Part shown: in pieces, positions 1-8,616 of the stretch | Position numbering within the stretch: position 1 is the stretch's first letter | How the letters are laid out: the number at the start of each line of letters is the position of its first letter | Origin: Roseibium porphyridii | Lineage (GTDB): Bacteria; Pseudomonadota; Alphaproteobacteria; Rhizobiales; Stappiaceae | Direction of reading: 5' to 3' | Assembly: GCF_026191725.2 (NCBI RefSeq) | Contig: NZ_CP120863.1 | Location: forward strand, 62,001-126,000 | DNA: 64,000 bases | Notes under the pieces: model-generated | Seen by the model: only the letters and a program-made list of their open reading frames with translations | Database searches by the model: none | Told to the model about the DNA's origin: nothing | Program-made: the position numbers and the translations under genes

Positions 1-2
1 AA

Positions 3-1430
3 CTTGCCGTGATGGTGCCCCAGCCGGAGCCGTTTCGGCTCAGACAATGGTTTGGCGACGAATTGCGCCAGTTCTCATCCACGCGATCAGATGACGAGTT
101 GTCACGGCTGCGTTCCGTCGTGGATTTTGAGGGCGGACGACAGCTCAAAACACCTCGGTCAGTTGTCCGGTCGCTCGATTCGTTGCGCTTCTACTGGCCG
201 CCGATCCGTGACGGCGGGGGCGATCTCGCAGACCTAGTATGGCTTAAATTAATTAAAGACGGCAACCCAGCTCTCTATCGGTGGATCGAGGATTATTGCG
301 CCACCGCCGCCCTATTAAACCTCGGAACGGTGCGCGTCGATGACGCTGAGCGTGCGCAGCAGCTTAACGCCTTGCATGCAGCCGTCGCGCCAGAGCATTT
401 CGCCGACCATCATTACCGTTACTTTTTTGCTGAGCCTCTTCCCGCCGCCAGTGTAGATTTTGCCGAGAAAGGCAATGGTTTCACGCTGTTCCAACGCGTG
501 AGCGATGTGGAGCGTAATGCGGCCATCACGGGTGGTCGCTTGGCAAGCCCCGATCACTACCGTTTGTATTTTGCCCTGTCGGGGCCATCACATGCGCTGA
601 AACATCACGATCATGACGCATTTTGGGCCGCCGCCGATAATTCGCCCGACCGTGTCGCGGCAGTCCTCTTGCATTTGCACGCCCTCGAACTTACCGGCTC
701 GCTCAGCAAGGCCGACTTGCTTTTGGAAAGATTGAAGGGCGTGGGTGACGAAACGCTGACGCCAAACCGATGTAGGAATATCCTGGCTGGCTTCGCTAAT
801 GTAATGGACGACGCCTATCGCGCGCGGCCATTCGATCATGGGTGGATCGTTTCATTGTGGGATCGAGCAACAGCCTTGGTCGCGCGCATGGTTGCCCGAT
901 TGGACGCCGATACGCGGGCAGGGCTTATCCAGCATATCTTTGGAGAAGGGCGGGCTCTGGGATGGTTGACCACGCTCATGCGCAAAGAAACTTTCGCGCA
1001 TGGTCGATATGGGAATAGAGAGAAGCCCGATTCCGAGTGGTTCTTTACGAATGAGGAGCTGGACGAAATTTTCGAGCTCATGTTGGGAAGGATTCGGCGA
1101 CTGACCACCGACGAACTGCATACAGCGGTATGCCCGCTCGACATCCTGTTCGCATGGAAGCAGGCTGGCGATGAAGCTGGTCCTCGGGAAATGTTGCGAA
1201 GTAGCATCGAGACTGACTCAGGCCTCATCGACGTTTTGGAGAAATTGACGACCATTCGTACCAGCAGTGATCGTGGCTCATATTCTGTCCTCACCAGAAA
1301 CAACCTCGAAGCGTTCCTGGATTTCGACGAAGCTCGTCAGCGGATTGAAGCTTTGCGCATGGGGAATAATGCGCTAGGAGCTCGCGCGACGGCATTGGCA
1401 TGTGCATTTAACGAAGACGATGGCTTTTAA
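3..1430 (+). CDS. KAP-family P-loop NTPase, C-terminal part (cut by window edge)
   Basis: The reading frame is open from base 3, so the 475 or so residues seen are probably the C-terminal part of a longer protein. The first 100 residues carry a block typical of KAP NTPases after the ATPase core: a TPR-SVVRSLDSLRFYWP stretch followed by DLVWLKLIK and NPALYRWIE. The Walker A and B motifs expected upstream are not in the window. The rest is helical and has no motif I recognise. KAP NTPases are often membrane-anchored ATPases, and some act in phage defence. The GTG at base 9 is probably internal. The gene lies where trb conjugation genes would normally follow traG and copG, and it runs in the opposite direction to them. 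Confidence 0.6.
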   Translation, partial: LAVMVPQPEPFRLRQWFGDELRQFSSTRSDDELSRLRSVVDFEGGRQLKTPRSVVRSLDSLRFYWPPIRDGGGDLADLVWLKLIKDGNPALYRWIEDYCATAALLNLGTVRVDDAERAQQLNALHAAVAPEHFADHHYRYFFAEPLPAASVDFAEKGNGFTLFQRVSDVERNAAITGGRLASPDHYRLYFALSGPSHALKHHDHDAFWAAADNSPDRVAAVLLHLHALELTGSLSKADLLLERLKGVGDETLTPNRCRNILAGFANVMDDAYRARPFDHGWIVSLWDRATALVARMVARLDADTRAGLIQHIFGEGRALGWLTTLMRKETFAHGRYGNREKPDSEWFFTNEELDEIFELMLGRIRRLTTDELHTAVCPLDILFAWKQAGDEAGPREMLRSSIETDSGLIDVLEKLTTIRTSSDRGSYSVLTRNNLEAFLDFDEARQRIEALRMGNNALGARATALACAFNEDDGF

Positions 1431-1733
1431 AGCCTTTCCTAATCGTGCAGGATTAAGCAAAGCGCAGCTAAAGTTGCACTCGGCCGGTTAGGAGACTTTC
1501 CGGATCGCCCGGCTGCCAGGTCAGCTACGTCCACCGCGGTTCCACGAAGTGCACGGTCGGTTTCGGGAACAAAGAAATGGGGGCCGAACGCCCAATTTTG
1601 GGGGCGCATTGCTGCCTGTCAGCTTAAGCATCTGCCCTTCGTAAGTCGGAACACGCGCGCGCAGCAAGGACGTTCCGAAACCAAAACGCCAACACTCTTT
1701 CAGACACAAAACGGCTACCTCTATTGAACAGCC
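1431..1733. other. Intergenic stretch without a recognised gene
   Basis: About 300 bases separate the convergent KAP-like gene and the copG-like gene. A 62-codon frame on the minus strand (1521-1709) has no recognisable content and no convincing ribosome binding site. No clear terminator hairpin was seen. This is where the trbB-to-trbI cluster would begin in related elements, so it is probably a deletion junction. Confidence 0.4.
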
Positions 1734-2171
1734 CTAATCTGGTTCCCATGGTACATCCTCCGAAATCTCCTGCCTCAGCTTCGGCCCCTTGGCCAATCTT
1801 CTCCCTAACGCCGTGACAAAAGCATCATAGCGTTCACCGGCCTTGGCGCGCGCAGCTTGTGCAGCAGGCTCAGGAAGCGCCGGCGTTGTCGCAAGCCAGA
1901 AACGCACGAAGATGGCCAGGGTCTCGACAGCAATCCCGAGATCCCGCTCCAGCCGCGTCATTCGCCGGTCAATCCGGTCAAGACGTTTGGTGACAGCTGC
2001 CTCGCGTCGTTCATCTGCATCCGGCGACAGAAAGGAGGCGACGGCGGCTTCGACAACCAGTGACTGCGAGAGATCCCGGCGAGCCGCATAGTCGGCCAGC
2101 ATCATCATGACGTCCTGGTCTAGGTAGGCAGAGATTTGCGTCTTTTTCTTGCGAGCCGTCACAGCCGTCAA
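1734..2171 (-). CDS. CopG-like ribbon-helix-helix protein of the conjugation region
   Basis: The protein has 145 residues. Its N-terminus (KKKTQISAYLDQDVMMML) reads as a ribbon-helix-helix strand and helix. A coiled-coil-like stretch (RLDRIDRRMTRLERDL) and an acidic tail follow. Proteins of this type sit between traG and trbB in alphaproteobacterial integrative elements and are annotated as CopG-family regulators. The start codon overlaps the traG stop in an ATGA arrangement at 2168-2171, which indicates translational coupling. Its exact DNA target is unknown, and a role in the relaxosome or in autoregulation are both possible. No trbB follows it. Confidence 0.75.
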   Translation of the reverse strand: MTAVTARKKKTQISAYLDQDVMMMLADYAARRDLSQSLVVEAAVASFLSPDADERREAAVTKRLDRIDRRMTRLERDLGIAVETLAIFVRFWLATTPALPEPAAQAARAKAGERYDAFVTALGRRLAKGPKLRQEISEDVPWEPD

Positions 2172-4153
2172 AGCTCCATGCCATCGCCGGAATCAAGCGA
2201 GACTTGCCGTGCCACACCTTGCATCACCCGGGTCATCCGGCTAGTTCGGGCATTGTCATCCTCGGTTTCGTCTGTCAGATCGATCTCGAATTCGTTTTTG
2301 ATCGGCTCCCTCTGTTCGGCAGGTTCAAATCTGCTGAGTTCCGGTTGGTGCCGGCGCTCTGATCCGGTTGGATCCTCGTCCTCTCCCACCGTTTCCTCCA
2401 CTTGTTGGTTGACGCCGGAACCCGCTGGAAGCGGCAGTTCGCTCCAATCATCAGTCTGTCGTTGGAGGGGCGGAGCCGGTTCAGGCGGCGGCAGGATGCG
2501 TTCGCTGAGCCGTTTGTCCTCATAGTAACGAGCCTTTTTCGCCCGGATCGGCGGCGTGCCCGCGACCATGACGATCTCATCGTTGGGAGGAAGCTGCATG
2601 ATTTCGCCAGGGGTCAGCAATTGGCGTGCGGTCTCGGACTTGGATACCATGAGGTGACCGAGCCAAGGGCTCAGCCTGTGACCGGCATAGTTCTTCATCG
2701 CCTTCATCTCCGTCGCAGTGCCCAAAGCATCGGAAACGCGTTTGGCAGTCCTCTCATCATTCGTGGCGAAGCTGACGCGAACGTGGCAATTGTCGAGGAT
2801 CGAATTGTTAGGCCCGTATGCCTTCTCGATCTGGTTCAGGGACTGTGCGATCAAGAAGCTCTTGAGGCCATAGCCGGCCATGAATGCGAGGGCAGACTCG
2901 AAGAAATCCAATCGTCCCAAGGCCGGGAATTCGTCGAGCATCAAAAGCAGGCGGTGCTGGCCCGAGTTCGCCCGAAGGTCTTCCGTAAGACGGCGGCCAA
3001 TCTGATTGAGGATCAGGCGGATCAGCGGTTTGGTGCGATTGATGTCCGATGGTGGCACCACAAGGTAGAGTGTTGTGGGCAGAGTGCCATTCACCATGTC
3101 ATTGATCCGCCAGTCGCACCGGCGTGTCACCTCAGCCACCACAGGATCCCGGTAAAGCCCGAGGAACGACATGGCCGTCGAGAGCACCCCGGAGCGTTCG
3201 TTCTCGGATTTGTTCAGCAACTCGCGCGCCGCGCTGGCAATCACTGGATGCGAGCCGGCCTCCCCCAGATGAGCGGTCTTCATCATCGTCGCCAAGGTCG
3301 ACTCGATCGGACGTTTCGGATCGGACAGGAATGCTGCGACACCCGCCAGTGTCTTATCCGCCTCGGCATAAAGAACATGCAGGATCGCTCCGACGAGAAG
3401 CGCGTGGGACGTCTTCTCCCAGTGGTTCCGCTTTTCGAGCGACCCCTCCGGATCCACCAGGATGTCGGCAATGTTCTGAACATCGCGTACTTCCCATTCG
3501 CCCCGCCGCACTTCGAGCAACGGATTGTAGGCAGCCGATTTCGGGTTGGTGGGATCGAACAGGTGCACCCGACCATGTTTTGCGCGGAAGCCGGCGGTAA
3601 GCTGCCAGTTTTCCCCTTTGATGTCGTGAACGATGGCCGAGCCCGGCCAGGTCAGCAAAGTGGGCACAACCAGACCGACGCCCTTGCCCGACCGGGTTGG
3701 AGCGAAACAGAGCACATGTTCCGGCCCATCGTGACGAAGATAGTCCTGCTCGTAGCAGCCGAAAACGACCCCATCAGGGTTGAAAAGGTTCGCCGCACTC
3801 ACCTCTTGCCTTTCGGCCCAACGTGCAGAACCGTAGGTCTCGACACGTTTTGCTTCACGCGCCCGCCAGACTGACATTCCTATGGCGAATGCAATGGACA
3901 AAAATCCACCGGAAGCGGCAATGACGGCGCCGTGCAGAAAGACGTTCGGCGCGTACGCCTCATAAAAATACCACCACCAGAAAAAGGCAGGCGGATAGTA
4001 GATTGGCCAACCGGTCACTTCGAACCAGGGAGTTCCGAGCTGCCCCTGATAACCCAGTCTCCAGGCAACGTATTGCGTTGCGCACCAGGGGGTGAGCGTC
4101 ACGATGAGAAAGACCGCTAAAAGCTGCCCCCAAAGGATTTTTGTCGCAGACAT
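2168..4153 (-). CDS. traG: Type IV coupling protein TraG/VirD4
   Basis: This 661-residue protein has the family's full length. Hydrophobic segments near residues 8-28 and 55-95 anchor it in the inner membrane. Walker A (PTRSGKGVG) lies near residue 152 and Walker B (LLLMLDEFPALGR) near residue 400. A proline- and acid-rich tail follows. Coupling proteins are hexameric ATPases that bring the relaxase-DNA complex to the mating channel. The relaxase gene is immediately upstream (25-base gap) and the copG-like gene overlaps downstream. The gene looks intact, but the channel genes it would serve are not in the window, so function would need a channel supplied in trans. Confidence 0.93.
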   Translation of the reverse strand: MSATKILWGQLLAVFLIVTLTPWCATQYVAWRLGYQGQLGTPWFEVTGWPIYYPPAFFWWWYFYEAYAPNVFLHGAVIAASGGFLSIAFAIGMSVWRAREAKRVETYGSARWAERQEVSAANLFNPDGVVFGCYEQDYLRHDGPEHVLCFAPTRSGKGVGLVVPTLLTWPGSAIVHDIKGENWQLTAGFRAKHGRVHLFDPTNPKSAAYNPLLEVRRGEWEVRDVQNIADILVDPEGSLEKRNHWEKTSHALLVGAILHVLYAEADKTLAGVAAFLSDPKRPIESTLATMMKTAHLGEAGSHPVIASAARELLNKSENERSGVLSTAMSFLGLYRDPVVAEVTRRCDWRINDMVNGTLPTTLYLVVPPSDINRTKPLIRLILNQIGRRLTEDLRANSGQHRLLLMLDEFPALGRLDFFESALAFMAGYGLKSFLIAQSLNQIEKAYGPNNSILDNCHVRVSFATNDERTAKRVSDALGTATEMKAMKNYAGHRLSPWLGHLMVSKSETARQLLTPGEIMQLPPNDEIVMVAGTPPIRAKKARYYEDKRLSERILPPPEPAPPLQRQTDDWSELPLPAGSGVNQQVEETVGEDEDPTGSERRHQPELSRFEPAEQREPIKNEFEIDLTDETEDDNARTSRMTRVMQGVARQVSLDSGDGMEL

Positions 4154-4178
4154 TGTGGCGCTCCAGGTTGATTAGATT

Positions 4179-5918
4179 TTAAAGTCCGAGTCCTCGCTTG
4201 CGCCCGAAGCTCCAGTCCACACTGCCGTCCGGGCGAGTGACGCCGGAGACATGCTGCCCAAGTCGTTTATCGAGCGATGGTGTCCACGGCACGAGCTGGA
4301 ACCCGAGCCCATCATCGATCATGGCGAAGCGTCCAGAGGCGAGGTCAAAACGTTGACGGTAAGTGCCGGCGACATATTCGCCAGTGCTCACACGAGTAAT
4401 CGGCAGTTCGGCATCACCCGTGAGTTTCGTCTCAAGGGCATCAAGTTCGCGGCGGCGTAGCGTCTCGAGAAGGTTTCGGGAAAAGGTGACGCGCTCTCCC
4501 TTCCGCTCGGCAAGACCCTCTTCAATCAGATGCTCTGCTCGGCGATTCAGAGCATCCTTGACCTCGGCTCCGAAACCACCTTCCGAAAGCCCATCAAGGT
4601 CACGGGCAATATTCTGACGATCGAGCCATGTGGCTCCCGAGGCCGTGACCTGCCGTTCGATATCGAGATCCGAGCGGACGGCGAGCGCCACGCGCCGCTG
4701 CCCGCGTGCATCATCGTATTTCCGGAGTTCAACGATTGACCCCGGCGCGCTGTCGCCAGCTGCATCAATATCAGGAAGTCTGATGTGATGCGTCCGCCCC
4801 TCAACACCATCGACAACCGCATAGGCAGATCCTTTCAGCTCATCATCGAGACCTCGCTCGACCAGCCGGCCGATGATGGGCGTGTCCAGACCTTCGGCGG
4901 CGAGAACAAAACCTGCCGACCCGCGTTCCAAACCGCGATCAGTCAACGCGCGGTGCATCCGCTTGATGATGTCGCCACGTTCGCCCAGTTCGCGCAATGT
5001 TGCTTCCGCATCGTCGCCAATCACCCATTGACCGGGACCAACCTGATCGGCAAGGCCGAGAGCCTGCAGTTTGCGTAAGCGTCCAACCTTCAGATGGTGA
5101 TATTCATCCGGCTTCCGGTCTGTGTCTGGTGCCGTGTCAATGACACCGGTTCTGAGGCCGTCTCGAACAAGCTGATGGTCGAGCTGGGTCCAGCGCTCGG
5201 CCTCGACCTGGCGCACCAGATAGTTTCGGATATCGAGGTCGGTGCGCGGTCCAAGCCCCAGCGTCACCAGATCTTGAGCGCGGGCGCGCATGCCTTCCTT
5301 GATGTAGTCCCGGGAGATGACCAGGTCCTGACCGTCATTAGCTTTCCCACGCAAGATGATATGGACATGGGGATTGTCCGTATTCCAATGATCGACACCA
5401 ACCCAGTCGAGCTTGGTGCCAAGGTCCTTATCCACCTGACGCATCAGATCCCGGCTGAAGGATTTGAGATCCGCAAGTTCCGTGGCGTCTTCTGGCGAGA
5501 CGATAAAACGGAAATGATGTCGGTCCTCCTGGCAGCGTCCAGCAAACTCCTTCGGACTGACAGCATCATCGCTGGGACCGAACATCCGCGCCTTTTCCCC
5601 GTCACGGGTCACACCCTCCCGGCCAAGATACTTAAGGTGTGCAGAAAGCGGTGCGGATCGTGCCGAATGACGAACAACCCGCGTCTTGATGACGACGATG
5701 CGGGACCGTCCCGCCAGCAACCGGTTGGCCTGAACGCTCGCCCTCCGACCTCGTCCGAAGCGGGAACGGTTGCCGGTGCTGATCCGGCCCGTGCGCGACA
5801 CATGTCCGCCAGCCTTCTGGGCGGCCGCCAACGCCTGGGCAATGAACGGGCGGGCCCGCTGCGCACGCGATGACCGGATGCGCCCGGCCCGAATACGGAA
5901 ATCGCGTTCATCGGACAT
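4179..5918 (-). CDS. rlxS: Relaxase/mobilisation nuclease with DUF3363 (RlxS type)
   Basis: The protein has about 579 residues. The HUH-type active site is visible: a candidate nucleophile Tyr97 in HLKYLGREG, and the histidine triad His177, His184 and His186 in HWNTDNPHVHI. The long C-terminal half matches the DUF3363 region of alphaproteobacterial relaxases. The enzyme would nick oriT and stay covalently bound to the transferred strand. I chose the ATG at 5918 (MSDERDFRIR); an in-frame start at 5948 would add ten residues that do not look like the family. TraG follows. The expected DUF736 and transglycosylase genes upstream are missing. Confidence 0.9.
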   Translation of the reverse strand: MSDERDFRIRAGRIRSSRAQRARPFIAQALAAAQKAGGHVSRTGRISTGNRSRFGRGRRASVQANRLLAGRSRIVVIKTRVVRHSARSAPLSAHLKYLGREGVTRDGEKARMFGPSDDAVSPKEFAGRCQEDRHHFRFIVSPEDATELADLKSFSRDLMRQVDKDLGTKLDWVGVDHWNTDNPHVHIILRGKANDGQDLVISRDYIKEGMRARAQDLVTLGLGPRTDLDIRNYLVRQVEAERWTQLDHQLVRDGLRTGVIDTAPDTDRKPDEYHHLKVGRLRKLQALGLADQVGPGQWVIGDDAEATLRELGERGDIIKRMHRALTDRGLERGSAGFVLAAEGLDTPIIGRLVERGLDDELKGSAYAVVDGVEGRTHHIRLPDIDAAGDSAPGSIVELRKYDDARGQRRVALAVRSDLDIERQVTASGATWLDRQNIARDLDGLSEGGFGAEVKDALNRRAEHLIEEGLAERKGERVTFSRNLLETLRRRELDALETKLTGDAELPITRVSTGEYVAGTYRQRFDLASGRFAMIDDGLGFQLVPWTPSLDKRLGQHVSGVTRPDGSVDWSFGRKRGLGL

Positions 5919-6161
5919 GGGACATCGCCGCAATGTGCAAAAGTTCAAGCAAGGTCAGTGTGATAAGCAGTAGGCGCACATTGCGGATTACGGCCATACA
6001 TTGCGATGCGCAACAAAAAATCCAGCGAAAACAACCGACCGACCCAAGCGCACCTTGCGCCCTTTTATCTCGCCATCCCCCGGCCGCGTTACACGCCGCC
6101 GTCCCATTTTCCCTCCGCCCCTCACGAGAGCACTCGAGGTTGCGGGTTCCGCCGACCGCGC

Positions 6162-6992
6162 TCATGGAAAACCTTCTCCAGAAACTTCCGGGAAAAACAC
6201 AGCAGCAGTCGCCCCTAAACGGGTGTACTTGCGGCCCGTTCCAGCTGCATTCGATCCCGCATCGAGAACACCAAAATGCAGTGAAGCTTCTGCGACAGGA
6301 GCAGTGAAAAAATCACCTGCTTCCGGCGGCGCGGACGTCGCGGTTCCCGCCGGCTCCGCATAAGCTGAGACGCTATCGAGGAACAGGCCTGTGAGGAGAG
6401 GGAGGAGGACACTGCTCACGGCATTACTCCTCACCGCTCGACCGGAGATGCGGCGTCGGTCCAGTGATAGCCCTATGTGGGCAGACTCCTCAGTCCAGAG
6501 CAGCGAGAGCGCCGCGGTGACCGAGGTGACCGGAAGCGGACCAAAATACCGGCCGTCAAAACTGTCTGGCACGTCCGGGTTCATGAGAAAGATTTCGCCC
6601 TCACCAAGCCCGCGGCAGCCCTGCCAGCGCGGCAGAGAACGACCCAATCGGTCACGTTCCCGCGCCTGTCCATACGGCTTGCCCCCGACGAAGATCGTCG
6701 CCCCCTTGCGGCAAACTTCGGTACCCGGCAAGGCGAGCACGTGCTTGATCAACGGCACACTACGCGGAAGGTAGCCGCGCTTCGCGAGGAAGTCGGCGAG
6801 ATCCTGCGGCGGCGCGACTGCGACAAGGTCACCGACGTTCAGTGTACCCAAGGGCCTCGCAAAATAGAGCCCGACCGGCACACTGGCCGAGGCATTCCAG
6901 ATGAAGCGCGGTTGCCAATCGAAGAAGACCGGCGCTAGGGTGAGTGCCCCGGTCAGGGCTGTCGCCGCGAAGATAAACCTGCGCCCGCGCAT
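6162..6992 (-). CDS. traF: TraF-type S26 signal peptidase fused to a transglycosylase remnant
   Basis: The first 170 or so residues are a conjugative S26 peptidase: one N-terminal membrane helix, catalytic Ser37 in SVPVG and catalytic Lys83 in PLIKHVLALPG. TraF proteins mature the conjugative pilin. The ATG at 6992 overlaps the DUF2840 stop as TGATG. The last 85 residues do not belong to the family. From codon 192 (a GTG at 6419 with an AGGAG upstream) they read like the start of a second exported protein, with SVLLPLLTGLFLDSVSAYA as a signal peptide and then PVAEASLHFGV, which resembles the opening of ICE lytic transglycosylases before it degenerates. A lost stop codon and a deletion would explain the fusion. 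Confidence 0.82.
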   Translation of the reverse strand: MRGRRFIFAATALTGALTLAPVFFDWQPRFIWNASASVPVGLYFARPLGTLNVGDLVAVAPPQDLADFLAKRGYLPRSVPLIKHVLALPGTEVCRKGATIFVGGKPYGQARERDRLGRSLPRWQGCRGLGEGEIFLMNPDVPDSFDGRYFGPLPVTSVTAALSLLWTEESAHIGLSLDRRRISGRAVRSNAVSSVLLPLLTGLFLDSVSAYAEPAGTATSAPPEAGDFFTAPVAEASLHFGVLDAGSNAAGTGRKYTRLGATAAVFFPEVSGEGFP

Positions 6993-7507
6993 CACTGGAC
7001 CCGCCGCCGTTTGAGCCAGGCATGGTGCTCAGGCCGCGTATAGGGATGGGCTTCTTCCCCAACGGTCAGACGGTTGTGAAGGTGCCGCCAGTAGTCCGGA
7101 GAGACATCCATTGGATTGATGGCGAGCGCCTCGATCGCGTCGATCGCCTGCAGCACCCGCTCGACCTTTGGCCAACCATGGATCTTCAGAAGCAATTCCC
7201 CACCGGGACGCACGAAGGGAAGCGTCTGGTAGGGTGCGTCGCGTCCGACCGCACTCAAGATATCGATGCGCGAGACCACGGTGCCGTAACCGTTCGCCGC
7301 CCACCGGACAAAACAGAAGATCGAGCCGGGCGTGAAGCCGACGATACGATCGCTGCCATTCAGGATGTGCTCATAGGATTGGCGACCGAAGCGGATCCAG
7401 TGCTCGATCTTGCCTTTTTCCCAGGTGAGTTCGACCAAGGTCATCTCCGAGGTGACATCGTCAGGCAAGGGATGGCCCATCCATCTGCGGCGCGGTTTCT
7501 CGTTCAT
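6992..7507 (-). CDS. DUF2840 protein
   Basis: The protein has 171 residues, starting at ATG 7507 (MNEKPRRRW), whose codon overlaps the stop of the upstream ribbon-helix-helix gene as ATGA. The start at 7699 would run through two upstream genes and is not credible. It matches the DUF2840 family found between parA and traF in alphaproteobacterial integrative elements (FGRQSYEHILNG and GTVVSRIDIL stretches). Its biochemical role is unknown; synteny with traF suggests a part in transfer or maintenance. Confidence 0.82.
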   Translation of the reverse strand: MNEKPRRRWMGHPLPDDVTSEMTLVELTWEKGKIEHWIRFGRQSYEHILNGSDRIVGFTPGSIFCFVRWAANGYGTVVSRIDILSAVGRDAPYQTLPFVRPGGELLLKIHGWPKVERVLQAIDAIEALAINPMDVSPDYWRHLHNRLTVGEEAHPYTRPEHHAWLKRRRVQ

Positions 7508-7755
7508 GGCTTCTCTCCGTCGGTGATCGGGAATTCGCGCGCGAAGAGATCGCGCAGCATATCGGCAACGGTGACCCCGCGTTGGAAGGCCACGATCTTG
7601 ATCCGGGCGCGCTGATCGGGTGTCACGTCGATCGCAAGGCGGGCGGTAAAGCCGTTCGAGGCTGTGGCATTTGATTTGCTCACAGCCGACTTGATCCAAC
7701 GTTCAGGATCGACCGGCCGTGAGGCAAAATCTTGGCTCGTGGACTGTTTGCTCAT
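7504..7755 (-). CDS. Small ribbon-helix-helix partner of ParA
   Basis: An 83-residue protein with a disordered N-terminal half and a C-terminal half (TARLAIDVTPDQRARIKIVA, then VTVADMLRDLF) that fits a ribbon-helix-helix fold: one strand and two helices. It overlaps parA upstream and the DUF2840 gene downstream by four bases each. By analogy with ParG-type systems it may be the centromere-binding partner of the ParA ATPase. That role is inferred from position and fold only. Confidence 0.7.
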   Translation of the reverse strand: MSKQSTSQDFASRPVDPERWIKSAVSKSNATASNGFTARLAIDVTPDQRARIKIVAFQRGVTVADMLRDLFAREFPITDGEKP

Positions 7756-8405
7756 AGCCCGGACCTTTCGATCCCAAGCCTGTCGATCTCCGATGCTAAG
7801 GCTGCGATTTCCCGAGCTCCAGGTGTGTCTTTTTCCAGTTCGCCGACAAGGCGACCGAACTGCGCGGCGCTCGCAAACGCAACACGCTGGCCGATGGTTC
7901 GGGCAAGAACTGGTGGGTCGTTTTCGGAGAGAGCTTCAGCTGTATCTCTGGCGATCATGGTGCGGGCGCCGCAACGATTGAGAACGAAGCGCGCGATCAG
8001 CTGTGGCCTGTAGATCCGCGCTTCGTTGACGAGGGCGAGCATCTCCGCGGATGCCCAACCATCGAGCGGCGATGGCTGCACCGGGATCAGATCCAGGTCG
8101 GCGGCAAGCAGCGCCGAGCGCATCAGTCCGGCAACGCGGGGCGGTCCGTCGATGACAACATGATCGGTGCTCTGGGCAAGCTCCGGAGCTTCCCGGTGAA
8201 GTGTGTCGCAGGCAAGCCCGACTACTCCGAACAGTCTCGGCAGGCCTTCCCAGTTGCGCGCTTCCGACCAATCCAGGGCCGAGCCTTGCGGGTCGGCGTC
8301 GATGAGCGTGACCCGTTTACCGCGTTTTGCCCATTCTCCCGCGAGATTGAGCGCCAGCGTCGTCTTGCCGACACCACCTTTTTGGTTGAGCAGCGCGACG
8401 ATCAT
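7752..8405 (-). CDS. parA: ParA-family partition ATPase
   Basis: A 217-residue deviant Walker ATPase. The Walker A motif (KGGVGKTTL) starts at residue 9, a TLIDADPQGSA segment carries the switch aspartate, and VVIDGPP is the Walker B-like strand. The ATG at 8405 (MIVALLNQKGG) is the family start; the one six codons upstream is less likely. It would move or stabilise the element's DNA when extrachromosomal. It heads a tightly overlapping operon (parA, RHH, DUF2840, traF), and the iterons and repA lie just upstream. Confidence 0.9.
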   Translation of the reverse strand: MIVALLNQKGGVGKTTLALNLAGEWAKRGKRVTLIDADPQGSALDWSEARNWEGLPRLFGVVGLACDTLHREAPELAQSTDHVVIDGPPRVAGLMRSALLAADLDLIPVQPSPLDGWASAEMLALVNEARIYRPQLIARFVLNRCGARTMIARDTAEALSENDPPVLARTIGQRVAFASAAQFGRLVGELEKDTPGAREIAALASEIDRLGIERSGL

Positions 8406-8546
8406 GACGCTGCTCCACGACACTTAGGGAACTTATCCGCAGAGCTTGAAAACCGCGCCGGCGTTAGAAGAATTCCGAAGGAATTCTGGTTAGGAAAGTT
8501 ACGGGGCGCATAACCTATTGGCACAGCGTCGAAATTGGGCGATTTC

Positions 8547-8611
8547 GGTCCCCGATAGCACGAGGTTCGGGTCCCTGAAGGCACGATAGTTTGGGTCCCT
8601 GATAGCACGAG
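8547..8611. repeat. Three iterons between repA and parA (candidate origin)
   Basis: Three direct repeats share the form GGTCCC(C/T)GA(T/A)(A/G)GCACGA. They begin at about 8548, 8571 and 8595, with spacings of 23 and 24 bases, close to two helical turns. They lie directly after the repA stop and before parA. Iterons of this length and placement are what a RepA initiator binds, so this is probably the vegetative origin or a copy-control site of the element. Confidence 0.75.
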
Positions 8612-8616
8612 TGAAT

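Noticed and set aside
2402..3874. 490-codon plus-strand frame opposite traG
   Set aside because: It lies wholly antisense to a well-supported coupling-protein gene, has no recognisable domain and reflects GC-rich codon bias.
5094..5873. 259-codon plus-strand frame opposite the relaxase
   Set aside because: Antisense shadow of the DUF3363 relaxase with no family resemblance.
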